Source: a virus. From it: DNA of 36,519 bases. The notes under the pieces are model-generated. The model searched no databases. It saw only the letters and a program-made list of their open reading frames with translations, and was not told the origin of the DNA. A program made the position numbers and the translations under genes. The DNA is taken from positions 1 through 36,519 of the IMG/VR virus record IMGVR_UViG_3300027881_000042. One strand, 5' to 3'. Shown piece by piece: positions 7,907-15,739 of this stretch. The first letter of the stretch is position 1, and every line of letters begins with the position of its first letter.

Positions 7907-8373
7907 CGATCCGCTATCGTCCAAACGATTACCGAGTTGCCCTCGAACTCTGCCGTCTCTGCATTGAGCACGGTCCCGCCGAGGTAATGATCCGTCGAGG
8001 CGTTTCCAATTCTACGCACGGAAATCTCACCGGGCTTGCCGACCATCGAACGCAGGACACGCTCGACCAGTAGAGCCGGGTCGTGCCCTTGCTCCACCAG
8101 AGTCACGAGCCGGTCCACACCCTCAACGAAGTCATCGATGATGTCCACCATCTTTTCGATTTCACTCACTGGATCGAACACGTCATCGAATACCTCGGCT
8201 CCGTCCGGGCCGTGGATCGTTAGCCTGACACCCGGAGAGCCGTAAGGGTCTGGCCGAATGAGCCCGCTATGCCTCGATTGCTGACCCTCGAACTCGATGA
8301 GGTCTGGCCTAACGGTGTTCAGCCTTAGTGGTTGAGACGCATCGATAGCGTCTGCGATTTGCTGAAGGCTCAT
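7876..8373 (-). CDS. Modular protein with helical motif and C-terminal beta domain
   Basis: A 165-residue protein with no recognised family. The N-terminal 80 residues are mixed and contain R-L-T-I-H-G-P-D-G-A-E-V-F-D-D-V-F. Residues 85-120 contain the recurring helical motif (V-D-R-L-V-T-L-V-E-Q-G-H-D-P-A-L-L-V-E). The C-terminal 45 residues form a beta-rich unit ending V-I-V-W-T-I-A-D-R-W-A-G. It overlaps the upstream gene by 4 bases (ATGA) and the next gene by about 30 bases. The motif links it to the putative internal protein family. No leader is seen. Confidence 0.8.
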   Translation of the reverse strand: MSLQQIADAIDASQPLRLNTVRPDLIEFEGQQSRHSGLIRPDPYGSPGVRLTIHGPDGAEVFDDVFDPVSEIEKMVDIIDDFVEGVDRLVTLVEQGHDPALLVERVLRSMVGKPGEISVRRIGNASTDHYLGGTVLNAETAEFEGNSVIVWTIADRWAGRKISGV

Positions 8374-8651
8374 CGCGTCGAGGCCGAACCGAACATCCTG
8401 CCGAGCTTACCACACATCGCACCGGCATCCTGAATCTCTGGCTTGTCGCCCAACCGCTCGATGCACTTTGTAATCTTGTGCTCGACGGGGCCGGTCAGAG
8501 AAGCCCAAAATTTCCGCCACTTCTCCGGGTCGTCTTCGATGGCCTCAGCCAGTAGCGAGTCAACGATCTCGGCGGGGTTCATCCCATCCTCGATCATCGA
8601 GAGCGCACGGTCGATGGCCGTCTCATGTTCAGGGCATCCGTTGCAACTCAT
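8370..8651 (-). CDS. Small Cys-containing protein with helical motif
   Basis: A 93-residue protein started at the ATG at 8651, which has GGAG seven bases upstream and lies just after the preceding stop codon; the frame is open further upstream but that start would overlap the preceding gene and lacks this site. It begins M-S-C-N-G-C-P-E-H-E and then goes straight into the recurring helical motif (I-D-R-A-L-S-M-I-E-D-G-M-N-P-A-E-I-V). The P-E-H-E before it resembles the KHE site of its relatives. The rest is helical, with Cys in K-C-I-E-R and M-C-G-K, so four Cys could bind metal. It looks like a minimal member of the family: motif plus one helical domain. Confidence 0.8.
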   Translation of the reverse strand: MSCNGCPEHETAIDRALSMIEDGMNPAEIVDSLLAEAIEDDPEKWRKFWASLTGPVEHKITKCIERLGDKPEIQDAGAMCGKLGRMFGSASTR

Positions 8652-8655
8652 CGTG

Positions 8656-9648
8656 CTACTCCAAGTTGAGGACCTTGCCAATCTCAGTCGCGAACGCAGC
8701 GGGGTCGTTCACGGAAGGCATATTCTCCTTCGCGTAGTTCGAGACATCCCGCCTCTTCCCTGAGAAGCCGATCATAAAGTCACCGAACCGAGCCATGTCG
8801 CGCTGGTCTACTCCCATCGCACTCATCACGGTGAAGACCGACTCGCTGCCCTCGTGCTTCTTCGACTCGATCTCAGGCATTGCCCTGACCGTCTTCGCTG
8901 CGGGAAACATCTCCTTCGCCTTCGCCACGGCATCGGCAGAGTTCATCCCGTCGAACAGCTTGCGGTAGACCTCACCGCTCGGCATCACGATCTCGATGTC
9001 GAAGATGTTTTCATCCTCAGTCTTGCCCGAAGGATTCACGAGGAAGTCGATCACCGCGTCCGGGTCCTCACCGGCCTCGATGAACTCAAGCGCCGACTCG
9101 ACGTACTCGGGATCGTTGCGCTCGTGGAAGGGCTCGCCTTTGATCGCAGCCTCGGCAGCGTGCAGATTGCGCAGGTACTTGCCCGTCCGCTCGTGGCTCG
9201 GTTGCCAGACATCGCAGGTGTGCTCGGAGAACATATCGCCCTCGACAAGCTCACAGCGACCGAGCACTTCGACGCCATCCGGGTTGTCGGTCTGTTCCTC
9301 GAACTCGGGCAACGCCTCTCGGGGCATCAGGAATCGACAGGAAGCGCAGACCTGATTCCGTAGCTCCATGCGAGACTCGTTGAGCCCTGTCCGGTAGTTG
9401 ACCTGCTCCTTCGGAGCCTTGTCCACGCCGTAGTGACTCGGACGCCACAGCCATTGCCGATCCGCAACTACCATGTCGGCGGCGACCGTGTTCTGTTCCT
9501 GCGTAGGAAGTCGCTTACGCATTTTACTCCCCTTAGTCTTCATTCCGATGACCTCTTCCATCGAGAGCGAGGTCAACCCATGCCTCTCAGCCTGAGCACG
9601 TAGCTCCGGCGAGATGGCCTCAAGCTCTTCGAGACTCAGCTTCTTCAC
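8656..9648 (-). CDS. Modular cargo-like protein with four-Cys HiPIP-like motif and KHE site
   Basis: 330 residues from a GTG at 9648, chosen because AGAGG lies nine bases upstream; a longer frame to 9690 would overlap the preceding gene by 71 bases. A possible cut site T-Q-E lies at 49-51 before Q. Residues 101-145 carry C-A-S-C-R-F-L, then G-R-C-E-L-V-E-G, then H-T-C-D-V-W. This spacing resembles phage proteins with a high-potential iron-sulfur-like fold. The recurring helical motif is at 183-204 (V-E-S-A-L-E-F-I-E-A-G-E-D-P). A small strand-helix domain (residues 213-255, V-M-P-S-G-E-V-Y) follows, and then E-S-K-K-H-E at 261-266. The C-terminal 64 residues are helical. It is likely an internal polyprotein. 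Confidence 0.8.
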   Translation of the reverse strand: MKKLSLEELEAISPELRAQAERHGLTSLSMEEVIGMKTKGSKMRKRLPTQEQNTVAADMVVADRQWLWRPSHYGVDKAPKEQVNYRTGLNESRMELRNQVCASCRFLMPREALPEFEEQTDNPDGVEVLGRCELVEGDMFSEHTCDVWQPSHERTGKYLRNLHAAEAAIKGEPFHERNDPEYVESALEFIEAGEDPDAVIDFLVNPSGKTEDENIFDIEIVMPSGEVYRKLFDGMNSADAVAKAKEMFPAAKTVRAMPEIESKKHEGSESVFTVMSAMGVDQRDMARFGDFMIGFSGKRRDVSNYAKENMPSVNDPAAFATEIGKVLNLE

Positions 9649-9811
9649 GTTGATACGCCTCTTTGTAAAGGGCATCCAATGCACTCGCAACCTGCGGGTC
9701 TAGGTCCGTTGGATCAGTCCTGCTCAGGAAAGCATCGGCCCAACGCTTCGGACCCTTCTGCTTCTGCATCTTCCCGAGCTTCATTTCGAGGAACTTGATC
9801 TCTTCCTTCAT
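9620..9811 (-). CDS. Small charged helical protein
   Basis: A 63-residue protein, highly charged, with an N-terminal helix (M-K-E-E-I-K-F-L-E-M-K-L-G-K-M) that could form a coiled coil and a helical C-terminus ending in E-A-E-S-R-R-A. Its start overlaps the stop codon region of the upstream gene and its end overlaps the next gene by 29 bases. It has no recognised domain. It may be a small assembly or regulatory protein; its coding status rests on the overlapping layout and reasonable composition. Confidence 0.6.
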   Translation of the reverse strand: MKEEIKFLEMKLGKMQKQKGPKRWADAFLSRTDPTDLDPQVASALDALYKEAYQREEAESRRA

Positions 9812-10176
9812 CAGTCCTCAATGTCGATGATCTGAATGCCCGCTCGCTGAAGCACGCCTATCGCAATCTCTGCATCTCGTTCTCTTACGAGCACAGACGT
9901 ACCACCGCCACCGAACGGCTCTTCCATCAAATTTTCGATGCCTTCCTTGTCGAGAGCGATTGTCGCTGCTCCCGCATCTCGATCAGAGAGTACAAGTCCA
10001 ACCGTACCGAATCCGACACGACCTAGATCGGTGGTACGGAACTGCTCTTTCTTCTTCCGCTTCTTCCGCTTCTGAGGAAAGGGCGCACGGATCGCAGGAC
10101 CGAGCGGGACATCCGTTGTCGAGATCATCCCGGTCGTCAGGTCCTCGCGTGTTGCCCACTCAAGCCATTGCTTCAT
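9811..10176 (-). CDS. Putative capsid-targeted internal protein with basic patch
   Basis: A 121-residue protein beginning M-K-Q-W-L-E-W-A-T-R-E-D, a clear leader with the likely cut after T-R-E. Residues 35-45 are strongly basic (Q-K-R-K-K-R-K-K-K-E-Q) and could contact packaged DNA. The rest is an alpha-beta domain with V-G-L-V-L-S-D-R and T-S-V-L-V-R-E-R-D-A-E-I-A-I, which resembles a small ACT/ferredoxin-like fold but is not identified. The start overlaps the stop of the 660-residue gene by 4 bases, so translation is probably coupled. Confidence 0.8.
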   Translation of the reverse strand: MKQWLEWATREDLTTGMISTTDVPLGPAIRAPFPQKRKKRKKKEQFRTTDLGRVGFGTVGLVLSDRDAGAATIALDKEGIENLMEEPFGGGGTSVLVRERDAEIAIGVLQRAGIQIIDIED

Positions 10177-12155
10177 GCTGGCGTGAAGCTGAAGTAGAAG
10201 CGCGGCATATGTTGGAACTCCAAACTCCCGCGCTGGCCGTCACTCTTCCTTCGCACCACTACGAAGGGAGCGCCGAATCCTTCGACCTCGAAATCGCGCT
10301 GTAGCTCAGACGTATCCCAAACCTGCCCGAACTCGCGCTCTAGCTCCTGCCGAGTCTGCCCCTGCTCCTGATACCGAGCTTCCACGAGGTCTGCCCTCGT
10401 GCTCGCGTCCCTTCCCGCCCACTGGCCCGAGTCGATCTTGAAGAAAAGCTCGCCGTCCTGAACCGCCGTCACCGTGCCTGTCACCGTGCCATCGCTGCGG
10501 TGGAACGAAGCCTTCTGCCCAAAGAAGAAGCCAACGCCTTTCGGAAGCGTGATGCGGTCACCGACCTGTTTAGGCGTCTGAAGATGCAACGGTATTACTT
10601 CCTGATACCTCGACTCATCGTGAGGCTCGCACTCACCGCTGATCTCGTTCCTGCGCTGGCCCTCGGGACACTTGCGGGGAGAGGTTGACGCGGCGCGGCT
10701 TGCATCGCGTCCCGCACGCCGAGCGAATTGGGAGCCCGCTCCTATGACCGTGTTCTTCGAGCCCTCGATTCCGCCTGCTGGATCAACCACTTCACCGAGT
10801 TCGATCAGCATGAGTTCGGCATCGAGTAGCAGCTTATCCACCGGCTCACCCTCTTCTTCCTCGGCCTCTTCTTCTTCGCCTTCCTCTTCCTCGGGCTCTT
10901 CCTCTTCGGGTTCCTCGGGCTCGGGCTCTTCCTCGGGCGTCAGTTCCGCACCATCACCGAGCAACTGATCGATGGTGATCTCGTGCTTCGCGCCCTCTTC
11001 GTCACGAACGATGAGTGTGTCGCCCTCTTCACCCACGACCGTACCGTTCTTGATCTGACCATCGTTCGTCAGGAAGCGGACGGAGAAGCCGAGTAGCGAT
11101 ACCTCTTCGGGGTCTTCGCTCGGTTCCTCGGTCGGCTTGTCGGCACGAGAAGGATCGACCTCGCCATCGTTATCGGTGCCCTTCTTCGGTGGCTGCTTCG
11201 GAGCTACGAGCCCCTTCTTCTTGTCGTCATCAGGCTCTTCTTGCTCGCGTGTGCTTACCTGCTGGACATCAGCGTTACGCACCCCGGCGTCTTCGAGGCC
11301 GCGCTTGATGTTGAAGGCCGCTCTCGGGCTCGCCCAAAACGTCAGGAAGTTATCGCGGTTGATGTTCACGCGCTTGCCACCAAGCTCCTGAACGATGGCA
11401 CCGATCTCTTCAAGCGGAAGCTGCGAGGCGAACGACCGGAGCAGTAGCTTCACGGCGTCTGCCGGGACAAGCTCTTGACCACGGCCTCGACGGAACGACC
11501 GCTGCTTCGTGGCCGTACCGAGCGAAGGCGCTGGTGCCTCTGGTAGCCGGGAGTGCATCCCTGCGGGACCACGCTGCGGCCCTGAAGGCACGAGGAAGCC
11601 TGTCGGTAGATCGCCCTGCTCCCATTTCGCAGGATCGGCACCGAAGCGTACCAGCGCGGCTTCCTTGTATCGGGTCGGTGGAACATCGCGCACGTCGATG
11701 GGGATGTCGTACATCCCCGGAGCGTAAGCGCGAAGCTCTTCCGCCTCACCCGAGTAGACAAGATGACAAGGCCCGAGCCACGATTTGCCGTCCTCGTGAT
11801 GAAGTGTCTCCTTCGCCCTGCCGAGCGATTCCTTTCTACTCGCGATGACTTCAAGCGCATCGAGTGACTGACGCCCCGCGTCCTCAGCAAAGCGCATCCA
11901 CGAGGACAGGTCCACACGCGGGCCGTAGTAGCGATGGATTTCACCGCTCTCTTCATCAGCCACAACGATGTAATGACCGCCGCTCTCATCATAGAGCGGG
12001 CCTTCCACCGTCAGGCCCTCAGCCCGGAACGAGGACGGAGCCCGACCACCGCCGAAGCGGTACTCATCGAAAACGTCTTGGACGGTTTCGGTGCGAGCCC
12101 TGCCGCTCGTTAGTCTTGACGCTCTGCCGAACGCCTCGATGTCGCTATCACTCAT
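10173..12155 (-). CDS. Large modular internal-type protein with acidic tract, Cys mini-repeat and SH3-like barrels
   Basis: A 660-residue protein. Residues 1-300 are of unknown fold, with H-H-E at 119-121 and a helical domain near 230-300. R-E-Q-E-E lies at 303-307. An SH3-like barrel (about 351-402) is followed by an extreme Glu/Pro tract at 406-438. Next come a degenerate helical motif (L-L-L-D-A-E-L-M-L-I-E-L-G), one Cys mini-repeat at 496-509 (C-P-E-G-Q-R-R-N...G-E-C), and a second barrel (528-592) that ends in A-R-Y-Q-E-Q. The last 60 residues are a compact beta unit with F-E-V-E-G-F-G and F-V-V-V-R-R. Y-Q-E at 595-597 before Q is a plausible cut site. No N-terminal leader is seen. It overlaps both neighbours by 4 bases. 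Confidence 0.85.
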   Translation of the reverse strand: MSDSDIEAFGRASRLTSGRARTETVQDVFDEYRFGGGRAPSSFRAEGLTVEGPLYDESGGHYIVVADEESGEIHRYYGPRVDLSSWMRFAEDAGRQSLDALEVIASRKESLGRAKETLHHEDGKSWLGPCHLVYSGEAEELRAYAPGMYDIPIDVRDVPPTRYKEAALVRFGADPAKWEQGDLPTGFLVPSGPQRGPAGMHSRLPEAPAPSLGTATKQRSFRRGRGQELVPADAVKLLLRSFASQLPLEEIGAIVQELGGKRVNINRDNFLTFWASPRAAFNIKRGLEDAGVRNADVQQVSTREQEEPDDDKKKGLVAPKQPPKKGTDNDGEVDPSRADKPTEEPSEDPEEVSLLGFSVRFLTNDGQIKNGTVVGEEGDTLIVRDEEGAKHEITIDQLLGDGAELTPEEEPEPEEPEEEEPEEEEGEEEEAEEEEGEPVDKLLLDAELMLIELGEVVDPAGGIEGSKNTVIGAGSQFARRAGRDASRAASTSPRKCPEGQRRNEISGECEPHDESRYQEVIPLHLQTPKQVGDRITLPKGVGFFFGQKASFHRSDGTVTGTVTAVQDGELFFKIDSGQWAGRDASTRADLVEARYQEQGQTRQELEREFGQVWDTSELQRDFEVEGFGAPFVVVRRKSDGQRGSLEFQHMPRFYFSFTPA

Positions 12156-12520
12156 TGGGACCCCACTGTAGGTCTACACTCGCCAATCGTCTTGTCCCAA
12201 ACCTGACCCTCGGGGCATGACTCCCGAGGATCAGGCGGGACCATTATCGTTCCGGCAGGTATCTCGCTCAGGTAGCGGATCGCCTCTTCGACCGATGAGC
12301 CTTCAACGATCATGGCTACCGCATGGTCGATGGCTTTGCCTTCCAAGCGGCCACCGAACCCCTGAATGAACTGCGCGACACGAGCACGGTTATCCGTTCT
12401 CACAGTCAACACATCGCCTGCCAGAGAGACAACCTGATCGCCCAAACGGTCTTCGATTGCAGTTGTCAACTCAATCCGTTCCGCTGGCGACACGCCACGG
12501 ATATTCGCTGTCACCAACAT
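12152..12520 (-). CDS. Small modular protein: helical motif plus one Cys mini-repeat
   Basis: A 122-residue protein. Residues 1-60 form an alpha-beta unit of unknown family. The recurring helical motif follows (A-I-D-H-A-V-A-M-I-V-E-G-S-S-V-E-E-A-I). The C-terminus is a single Cys mini-repeat (C-P-E-G-Q-V-W-D-K-T-I-G-E-C-R-P), the same unit found once in the next gene and five times in the 843-residue protein at 31799-34330. It overlaps the next gene by ATGA. It may once have been part of that gene, or the two products may act together. Confidence 0.8.
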   Translation of the reverse strand: MLVTANIRGVSPAERIELTTAIEDRLGDQVVSLAGDVLTVRTDNRARVAQFIQGFGGRLEGKAIDHAVAMIVEGSSVEEAIRYLSEIPAGTIMVPPDPRESCPEGQVWDKTIGECRPTVGSQ

Positions 12521-12538
12521 CTCGGCAATGGCGTCTCC

Positions 12539-13036
12539 TTAGACCGCTGACGGTAGACCCGGTTCATCATCGAATGGTAGGTCTAGGTTCTCTGGAATCT
12601 TCTCCAACCTCTTCAGGTCCAGCTTCACATCGAGGTTGAAGGGCGTGTTCGTGATGTAGTTCTCCTTGTGCGCATCCTTGACCTCGTAGAAGATGTCAGA
12701 GATGCGCACAAGGTCTTTCGACTTGGGCTCAAGCTGCGCACGTACCAACTGCTCGTAACTGATGATGCATTCCATCTCAACCTCTGGACCCGGAGCCTGT
12801 TCACCTGTTGGCCGGGTCGCGTGCGGCTGCGTAGGAGATCGAGCAGTCACCAGAGCGTTCAGCCTGATGTGTGAGTAGAAGCCCATGTTCTCAGTCTCCT
12901 TCGTAACCGGGTCGAACGCACTCGTATCTTCATTGACTGCGAAGTAGAGTACGGGCACACCGGCCCATCGGTCACGATCCCACGCCTGCTCACGCAAATA
13001 GCGCAGGTCTTTGACTGAGATGTTTCCTTGTGGCAT
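12539..13036 (-). CDS. Putative head-completion/neck protein
   Basis: A 165-residue protein without leader, KHE sites or modules, so it differs from its neighbours. It contains V-P-V-L-Y-F-A-V-N-E-D, then M-G-F-Y-S-H-I-R-L-N-A-L-V, then V-E-M-E-C-I-I-S-Y-E-Q-L-V-R-A, and ends in an extended acidic tail. The strand-rich pattern suggests a small virion subunit. Its place beside the structural genes at 13954-15261 suggests a head-completion or neck role. I do not recognise the family. Confidence 0.7.
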   Translation of the reverse strand: MPQGNISVKDLRYLREQAWDRDRWAGVPVLYFAVNEDTSAFDPVTKETENMGFYSHIRLNALVTARSPTQPHATRPTGEQAPGPEVEMECIISYEQLVRAQLEPKSKDLVRISDIFYEVKDAHKENYITNTPFNLDVKLDLKRLEKIPENLDLPFDDEPGLPSAV

Positions 13037-13039
13037 GAG

Positions 13040-13918
13040 CTAGTTAATGGCCGGGCCGATGTCTGTCTCGGAACCGAAGTCCACGACTTCCTCTTCGGCC
13101 TCACCCTCTTCGGGGTCCTTCTCCCGAAGGTCAGGAATGTCCTGCGGCTCATCCCCTGACACATCGTCAGCGGGCACGCCGAGGATTTCACCCTTGAGGC
13201 GAGCCTGATTCCGGTACACGACCATCTGCGTACCGCTGGAAGTCTCCACGAGAACGTGAGTGTTGTCCGCAGCGAGCACCCTGCACTCACCGACTCCACG
13301 GACATCCACCCTGTCACCCTTCAGAAGCTCGGTCGAGCGACGAAGGCTCTCTTCTTCCTCTTCGCCCTCTTCCTCATCTTCCTCGGGCTCTTCCTCATCC
13401 TGCTCGGGACGGTACAGGCTCTCGACCTGAGCACCTGACGCGAGGTTCACCCCACCCTCGTTCGCGCCCTGTGCCGGATCGGTGATGTCCGTATCGCCCG
13501 AGATGCTCGGGTACATAGGACCGAACTCGCCTATGTTGTCTGGTACGGGATCGGGCGGCACCGGCTTGCCGAGGATTTCCTTCAGCAGCGGAGCACCGAT
13601 CTTCGAGCGCAACCGTGCCTCGGTCGCCACGTTGGCCGCTAGGCCGTGGACACCGGCCACCAGTTCATCTATCTGCTTCCTGATGGCATCGGCATTGCTC
13701 ATGGTCGGGTTCTTATCGACCGTGGCCCGGACTTCGGCCAGCAGGTCGATCATCTGCGAGAGGTTCGGCGGCAGATCGCTTTCCTCACTCGCAGCGGGTT
13801 CGACTGCGGGCTCTTCACCCGTCATGTCGGCTACCGCCTGATCGACAGCGACCTCGGCATCCTCTTGCTCGAATGCCACGCGCTCGATCAAGGAGCGTCC
13901 GTAGTTCTTCGCTTTCAT
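13040..13918 (-). CDS. Modular internal/scaffold-like protein with acidic tract and SH3-like barrel
   Basis: A 292-residue protein. It begins M-K-A-K-N-Y-G-R-S-L-I-E-R-V-A-F-E-Q, a possible variant leader with a cut after F-E at residue 17. Residues 45-105 are a helical region (N-L-S-Q-M-I-D-L-L-A-E-V-R). Residues 172-190 are almost only Glu and Asp. An SH3-like barrel follows at 198-245 (L-L-K-G-D-R-V-D-V). The C-terminus is again acidic. Acidic internal or scaffold proteins are common in T4-like heads, but the role here is inferred. It is flanked by structural genes. Confidence 0.8.
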   Translation of the reverse strand: MKAKNYGRSLIERVAFEQEDAEVAVDQAVADMTGEEPAVEPAASEESDLPPNLSQMIDLLAEVRATVDKNPTMSNADAIRKQIDELVAGVHGLAANVATEARLRSKIGAPLLKEILGKPVPPDPVPDNIGEFGPMYPSISGDTDITDPAQGANEGGVNLASGAQVESLYRPEQDEEEPEEDEEEGEEEEESLRRSTELLKGDRVDVRGVGECRVLAADNTHVLVETSSGTQMVVYRNQARLKGEILGVPADDVSGDEPQDIPDLREKDPEEGEAEEEVVDFGSETDIGPAIN

Positions 13919-13953
13919 TGTACGCTACTCTCCTTCGAGGTTGAGGTCAGCGA

Positions 13954-14418
13954 TTAAAACCGACCAACTGAGCCCTCAGCCGCCCGGAACGCATCCCACA
14001 TCGCACCCTCTTTGTCGTCATGGACGCGAGTGAAGCCAGCCGGGTACGCGAGGTCTGCGGTGAACTTGTCGGTGCCACTGCCGTCCACTGTTCCATCCGG
14101 CAGTGCGTCCCAATCGTCTTCGAGGTCGGTTGTCGCGAACAAGATGTCCGCGAAGACTTCATCCGCCGCGCTCGGATCGAAGACCAGCCTGCGGTACGTG
14201 ACGCCCGCGCCCATCCGGCCAATACGCTGATCCATCACGCCGAGCACATCGCTCTTACGCGGGTTCATCTGCGGATAGGACGGCTCGGCATCGAGATCAC
14301 CGACAGTCAGGTTAGCACTGCTCGCTCCGATCTTCCCGCGAGGCTTGATGAGCAACCTCTTGATTGCGTTGAGGGTGCTCGCCACGCCTACGTTGCTGCG
14401 AGGATTTGGAAACGCCAT
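13954..14418 (-). CDS. Structural protein, neck/tail type
   Basis: A 154-residue protein. It starts M-A-F-P-N-P-R-S-N-V-G-V-A-S-T-L-N, has a basic patch (L-L-I-K-P-R-G-K-I-G) and a middle part with Y-R-R-L-V-F-D-P-S-A-A-D-E-V-F-A-D-I-L. There is no signal peptide, membrane segment or leader. AGAGGG lies upstream of the ATG. It is set in a short block with 14500-15261 that looks like connector genes. The family is not recognised; a virion role is inferred from position. Confidence 0.7.
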   Translation of the reverse strand: MAFPNPRSNVGVASTLNAIKRLLIKPRGKIGASSANLTVGDLDAEPSYPQMNPRKSDVLGVMDQRIGRMGAGVTYRRLVFDPSAADEVFADILFATTDLEDDWDALPDGTVDGSGTDKFTADLAYPAGFTRVHDDKEGAMWDAFRAAEGSVGRF

Positions 14419-14499
14419 TTCAATACCCTCTTCTAAGGTTACAACGGTTATCGGTTTCTAGGGGTGAACACGATCTATCTTTCAAGGCTATAACTGCCG

Positions 14500-15261
14500 T
14501 TACTGTCTCGGACCATAGCCAAACGACACGCCTCTCTTCTTGATCTCTTCGTCAAGCTCCCTGAGCATGGCGGTCGCTTCCTGCACCATCGAACTACCGT
14601 CCATCCTGAGACGATCTTCCCACTTCCGCCGCGTGTGGCCTAGTGACAACTTCGCGAGCGCAAGTGAGTAGCTTCGGAACCAATCTTCATCGGTCGAGCG
14701 CAAATCTTCAAGCGCCGGAATCTTCGCGAAGCTGAACTCGACCTCGTTCGGTGGATTCCCATCGTTGAAGTGCGGGTTGATGTAGAGGACTCCGTGCGTC
14801 TTGATGTCGGGGGTCCCACCGGGATTTTCGTCTATCTCTTCAAACCGCCACTCCCACGCGAACTCTGAGGCCGTTCCTCTCCGAAGATTCTCAAGCTCCA
14901 TCGACCTCGCGAGGAAGTCGGGTAGCTCGCTCGCTGGATGAGTTGGCAGCAGGTTCCCCGGAATGCCGAGCAGGCTCGTGTCGATGTTCCCAATGGGAAT
15001 ACGATCCACAGGCCCCCGGCAGTCAACCACACGCTCACCGAAGTCGATGCTCATCTCGGTCAGGTCGTAGCGCGAGCGGTTCGCCTGAATGAAGAATCGG
15101 TTCCAGCGAATCGTCGGACGCCACCGACTGTAGACGCTCATCGCCTGTTCGATGATCGCACTGATGTTCCCATCCGGCCCGGTCGTCAATTCGGAATCGA
15201 CCAGCGGGCCACCGAGCATCAGCTTCAGGTACTTTGTGATTCCCTGTGTAGAGAGAGGCAT
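14500..15261 (-). CDS. Putative head-tail connector / neck protein
   Basis: A 253-residue protein. The first 60 residues (L-S-T-Q-G-I-T-K-Y-L-K-L-M-L-G-G-P, then I-I-E-Q-A-M-S-V-Y-S-R-W-R-P) form helices like those of phage connector/neck proteins, followed by strands (Y-D-L-T-E-M-S-I-D) and V-D-R-I-P-I-G. The C-terminal half ends in a long helix (A-M-L-R-E-L-D-E-E-I-K-K-R-G). I read it as a neck protein in the position of T4 gp13/14, mainly by layout and composition. The 81 bases after it (14419-14499) hold no gene. Confidence 0.7.
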   Translation of the reverse strand: MPLSTQGITKYLKLMLGGPLVDSELTTGPDGNISAIIEQAMSVYSRWRPTIRWNRFFIQANRSRYDLTEMSIDFGERVVDCRGPVDRIPIGNIDTSLLGIPGNLLPTHPASELPDFLARSMELENLRRGTASEFAWEWRFEEIDENPGGTPDIKTHGVLYINPHFNDGNPPNEVEFSFAKIPALEDLRSTDEDWFRSYSLALAKLSLGHTRRKWEDRLRMDGSSMVQEATAMLRELDEEIKKRGVSFGYGPRQ

Positions 15262-15264
15262 TGC

Positions 15265-15570
15265 CTATCGCGTCTCAAGGCTGGAAGAGAGTTCCCTCAG
15301 CCCGTGTCCTGTTTCGGGGAAATCGAGAGTGCCACCGCGCATCGTCCAATCGCCAATGCCGTTCACCGTGACCACGATTCCGTTCCTCGGGTTCTTGAAC
15401 GTGATCGTCATGCCTGTTGCCTGATCCGGCATCTCGGTGAAGCCTGCCCGCTTCATCAGATCACGGAACGGCTTCGGATCGACAATCTGCTCATCCTTCA
15501 GCATTGCTCTCTCACGATGGTACTTCTCCATCGCCTGCTGAATACGAGGACGCTCACTGAACTTCGGCAT
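15265..15570 (-). CDS. Small protein of unknown function after the structured RNA region
   Basis: About 101 residues from the ATG at 15570, chosen because GGAG sits six bases upstream; the ATG at 15582 four codons earlier is possible. The N-terminal 50 residues are charged and helical (I-Q-Q-A-M-E-K-Y-H-R-E-R-A-M-L-K-D-E-Q). The second half is a small beta unit (M-T-I-T-F-K-N-P-R-N-G-I-V-V-T-V-N-G-I-G-D-W split by turns) that resembles the recurring 'GF...W' module of the cargo-like proteins. It lies directly downstream of two folded RNA candidates. Function unknown. Confidence 0.7.
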   Translation of the reverse strand: MPKFSERPRIQQAMEKYHRERAMLKDEQIVDPKPFRDLMKRAGFTEMPDQATGMTITFKNPRNGIVVTVNGIGDWTMRGGTLDFPETGHGLRELSSSLETR

Positions 15571-15586
15571 CGTGATCTCCATGTTT

Positions 15587-15662
15587 GGCCTAGCTACTGC
15601 CTTGTCGGATTTGCGCTACTGCCGCGCCGGGAAACGCGGTGATCCGCCCCTGTAGCTAGGCC
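15587..15662 (-). other. Structured RNA candidate A (nested stem-loop)
   Basis: An 11-bp perfect inverted repeat (15587-15597 with 15652-15662) encloses a second stem (15606-15610 with 15642-15646) and a third (15622-15626 with 15635-15639) closed by an 8-base loop. The nested stems with asymmetric internal loops look like a real folded RNA rather than a simple terminator. It lies in the untranslated region directly upstream of the 15265-15570 gene. The strand that functions is inferred from transcription direction. Confidence 0.6.
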
Positions 15663-15670
15663 GTATTTAT

Positions 15671-15739
15671 TAGCTGCCGCCAACCGGAGTTGCCCGCGTA
15701 ACTCGCGACCCACCGTGAGGCGAGCGGTGACGGCAGCTA
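15671..15739 (-). other. Structured RNA candidate B (three-way junction)
   Basis: A 9-bp inverted repeat (15671-15679 with 15731-15739) encloses two 5-bp hairpins (15687-15691 with 15700-15704; 15711-15715 with 15725-15729), giving a three-way junction. It starts at the stop codon of the 15737-16438 gene. The AT-rich octet between A and B (TAATAAATA on the minus strand) is unusual for this GC-rich region and slightly like a T4 late promoter, but only one copy is seen. Confidence 0.55.

Noticed and set aside
15663-15672. T4-type late promoter (TAATAAATA)
   Set aside because: A single imperfect copy; no similar motif was found before the other operons, so it is only mentioned with the RNA candidates.
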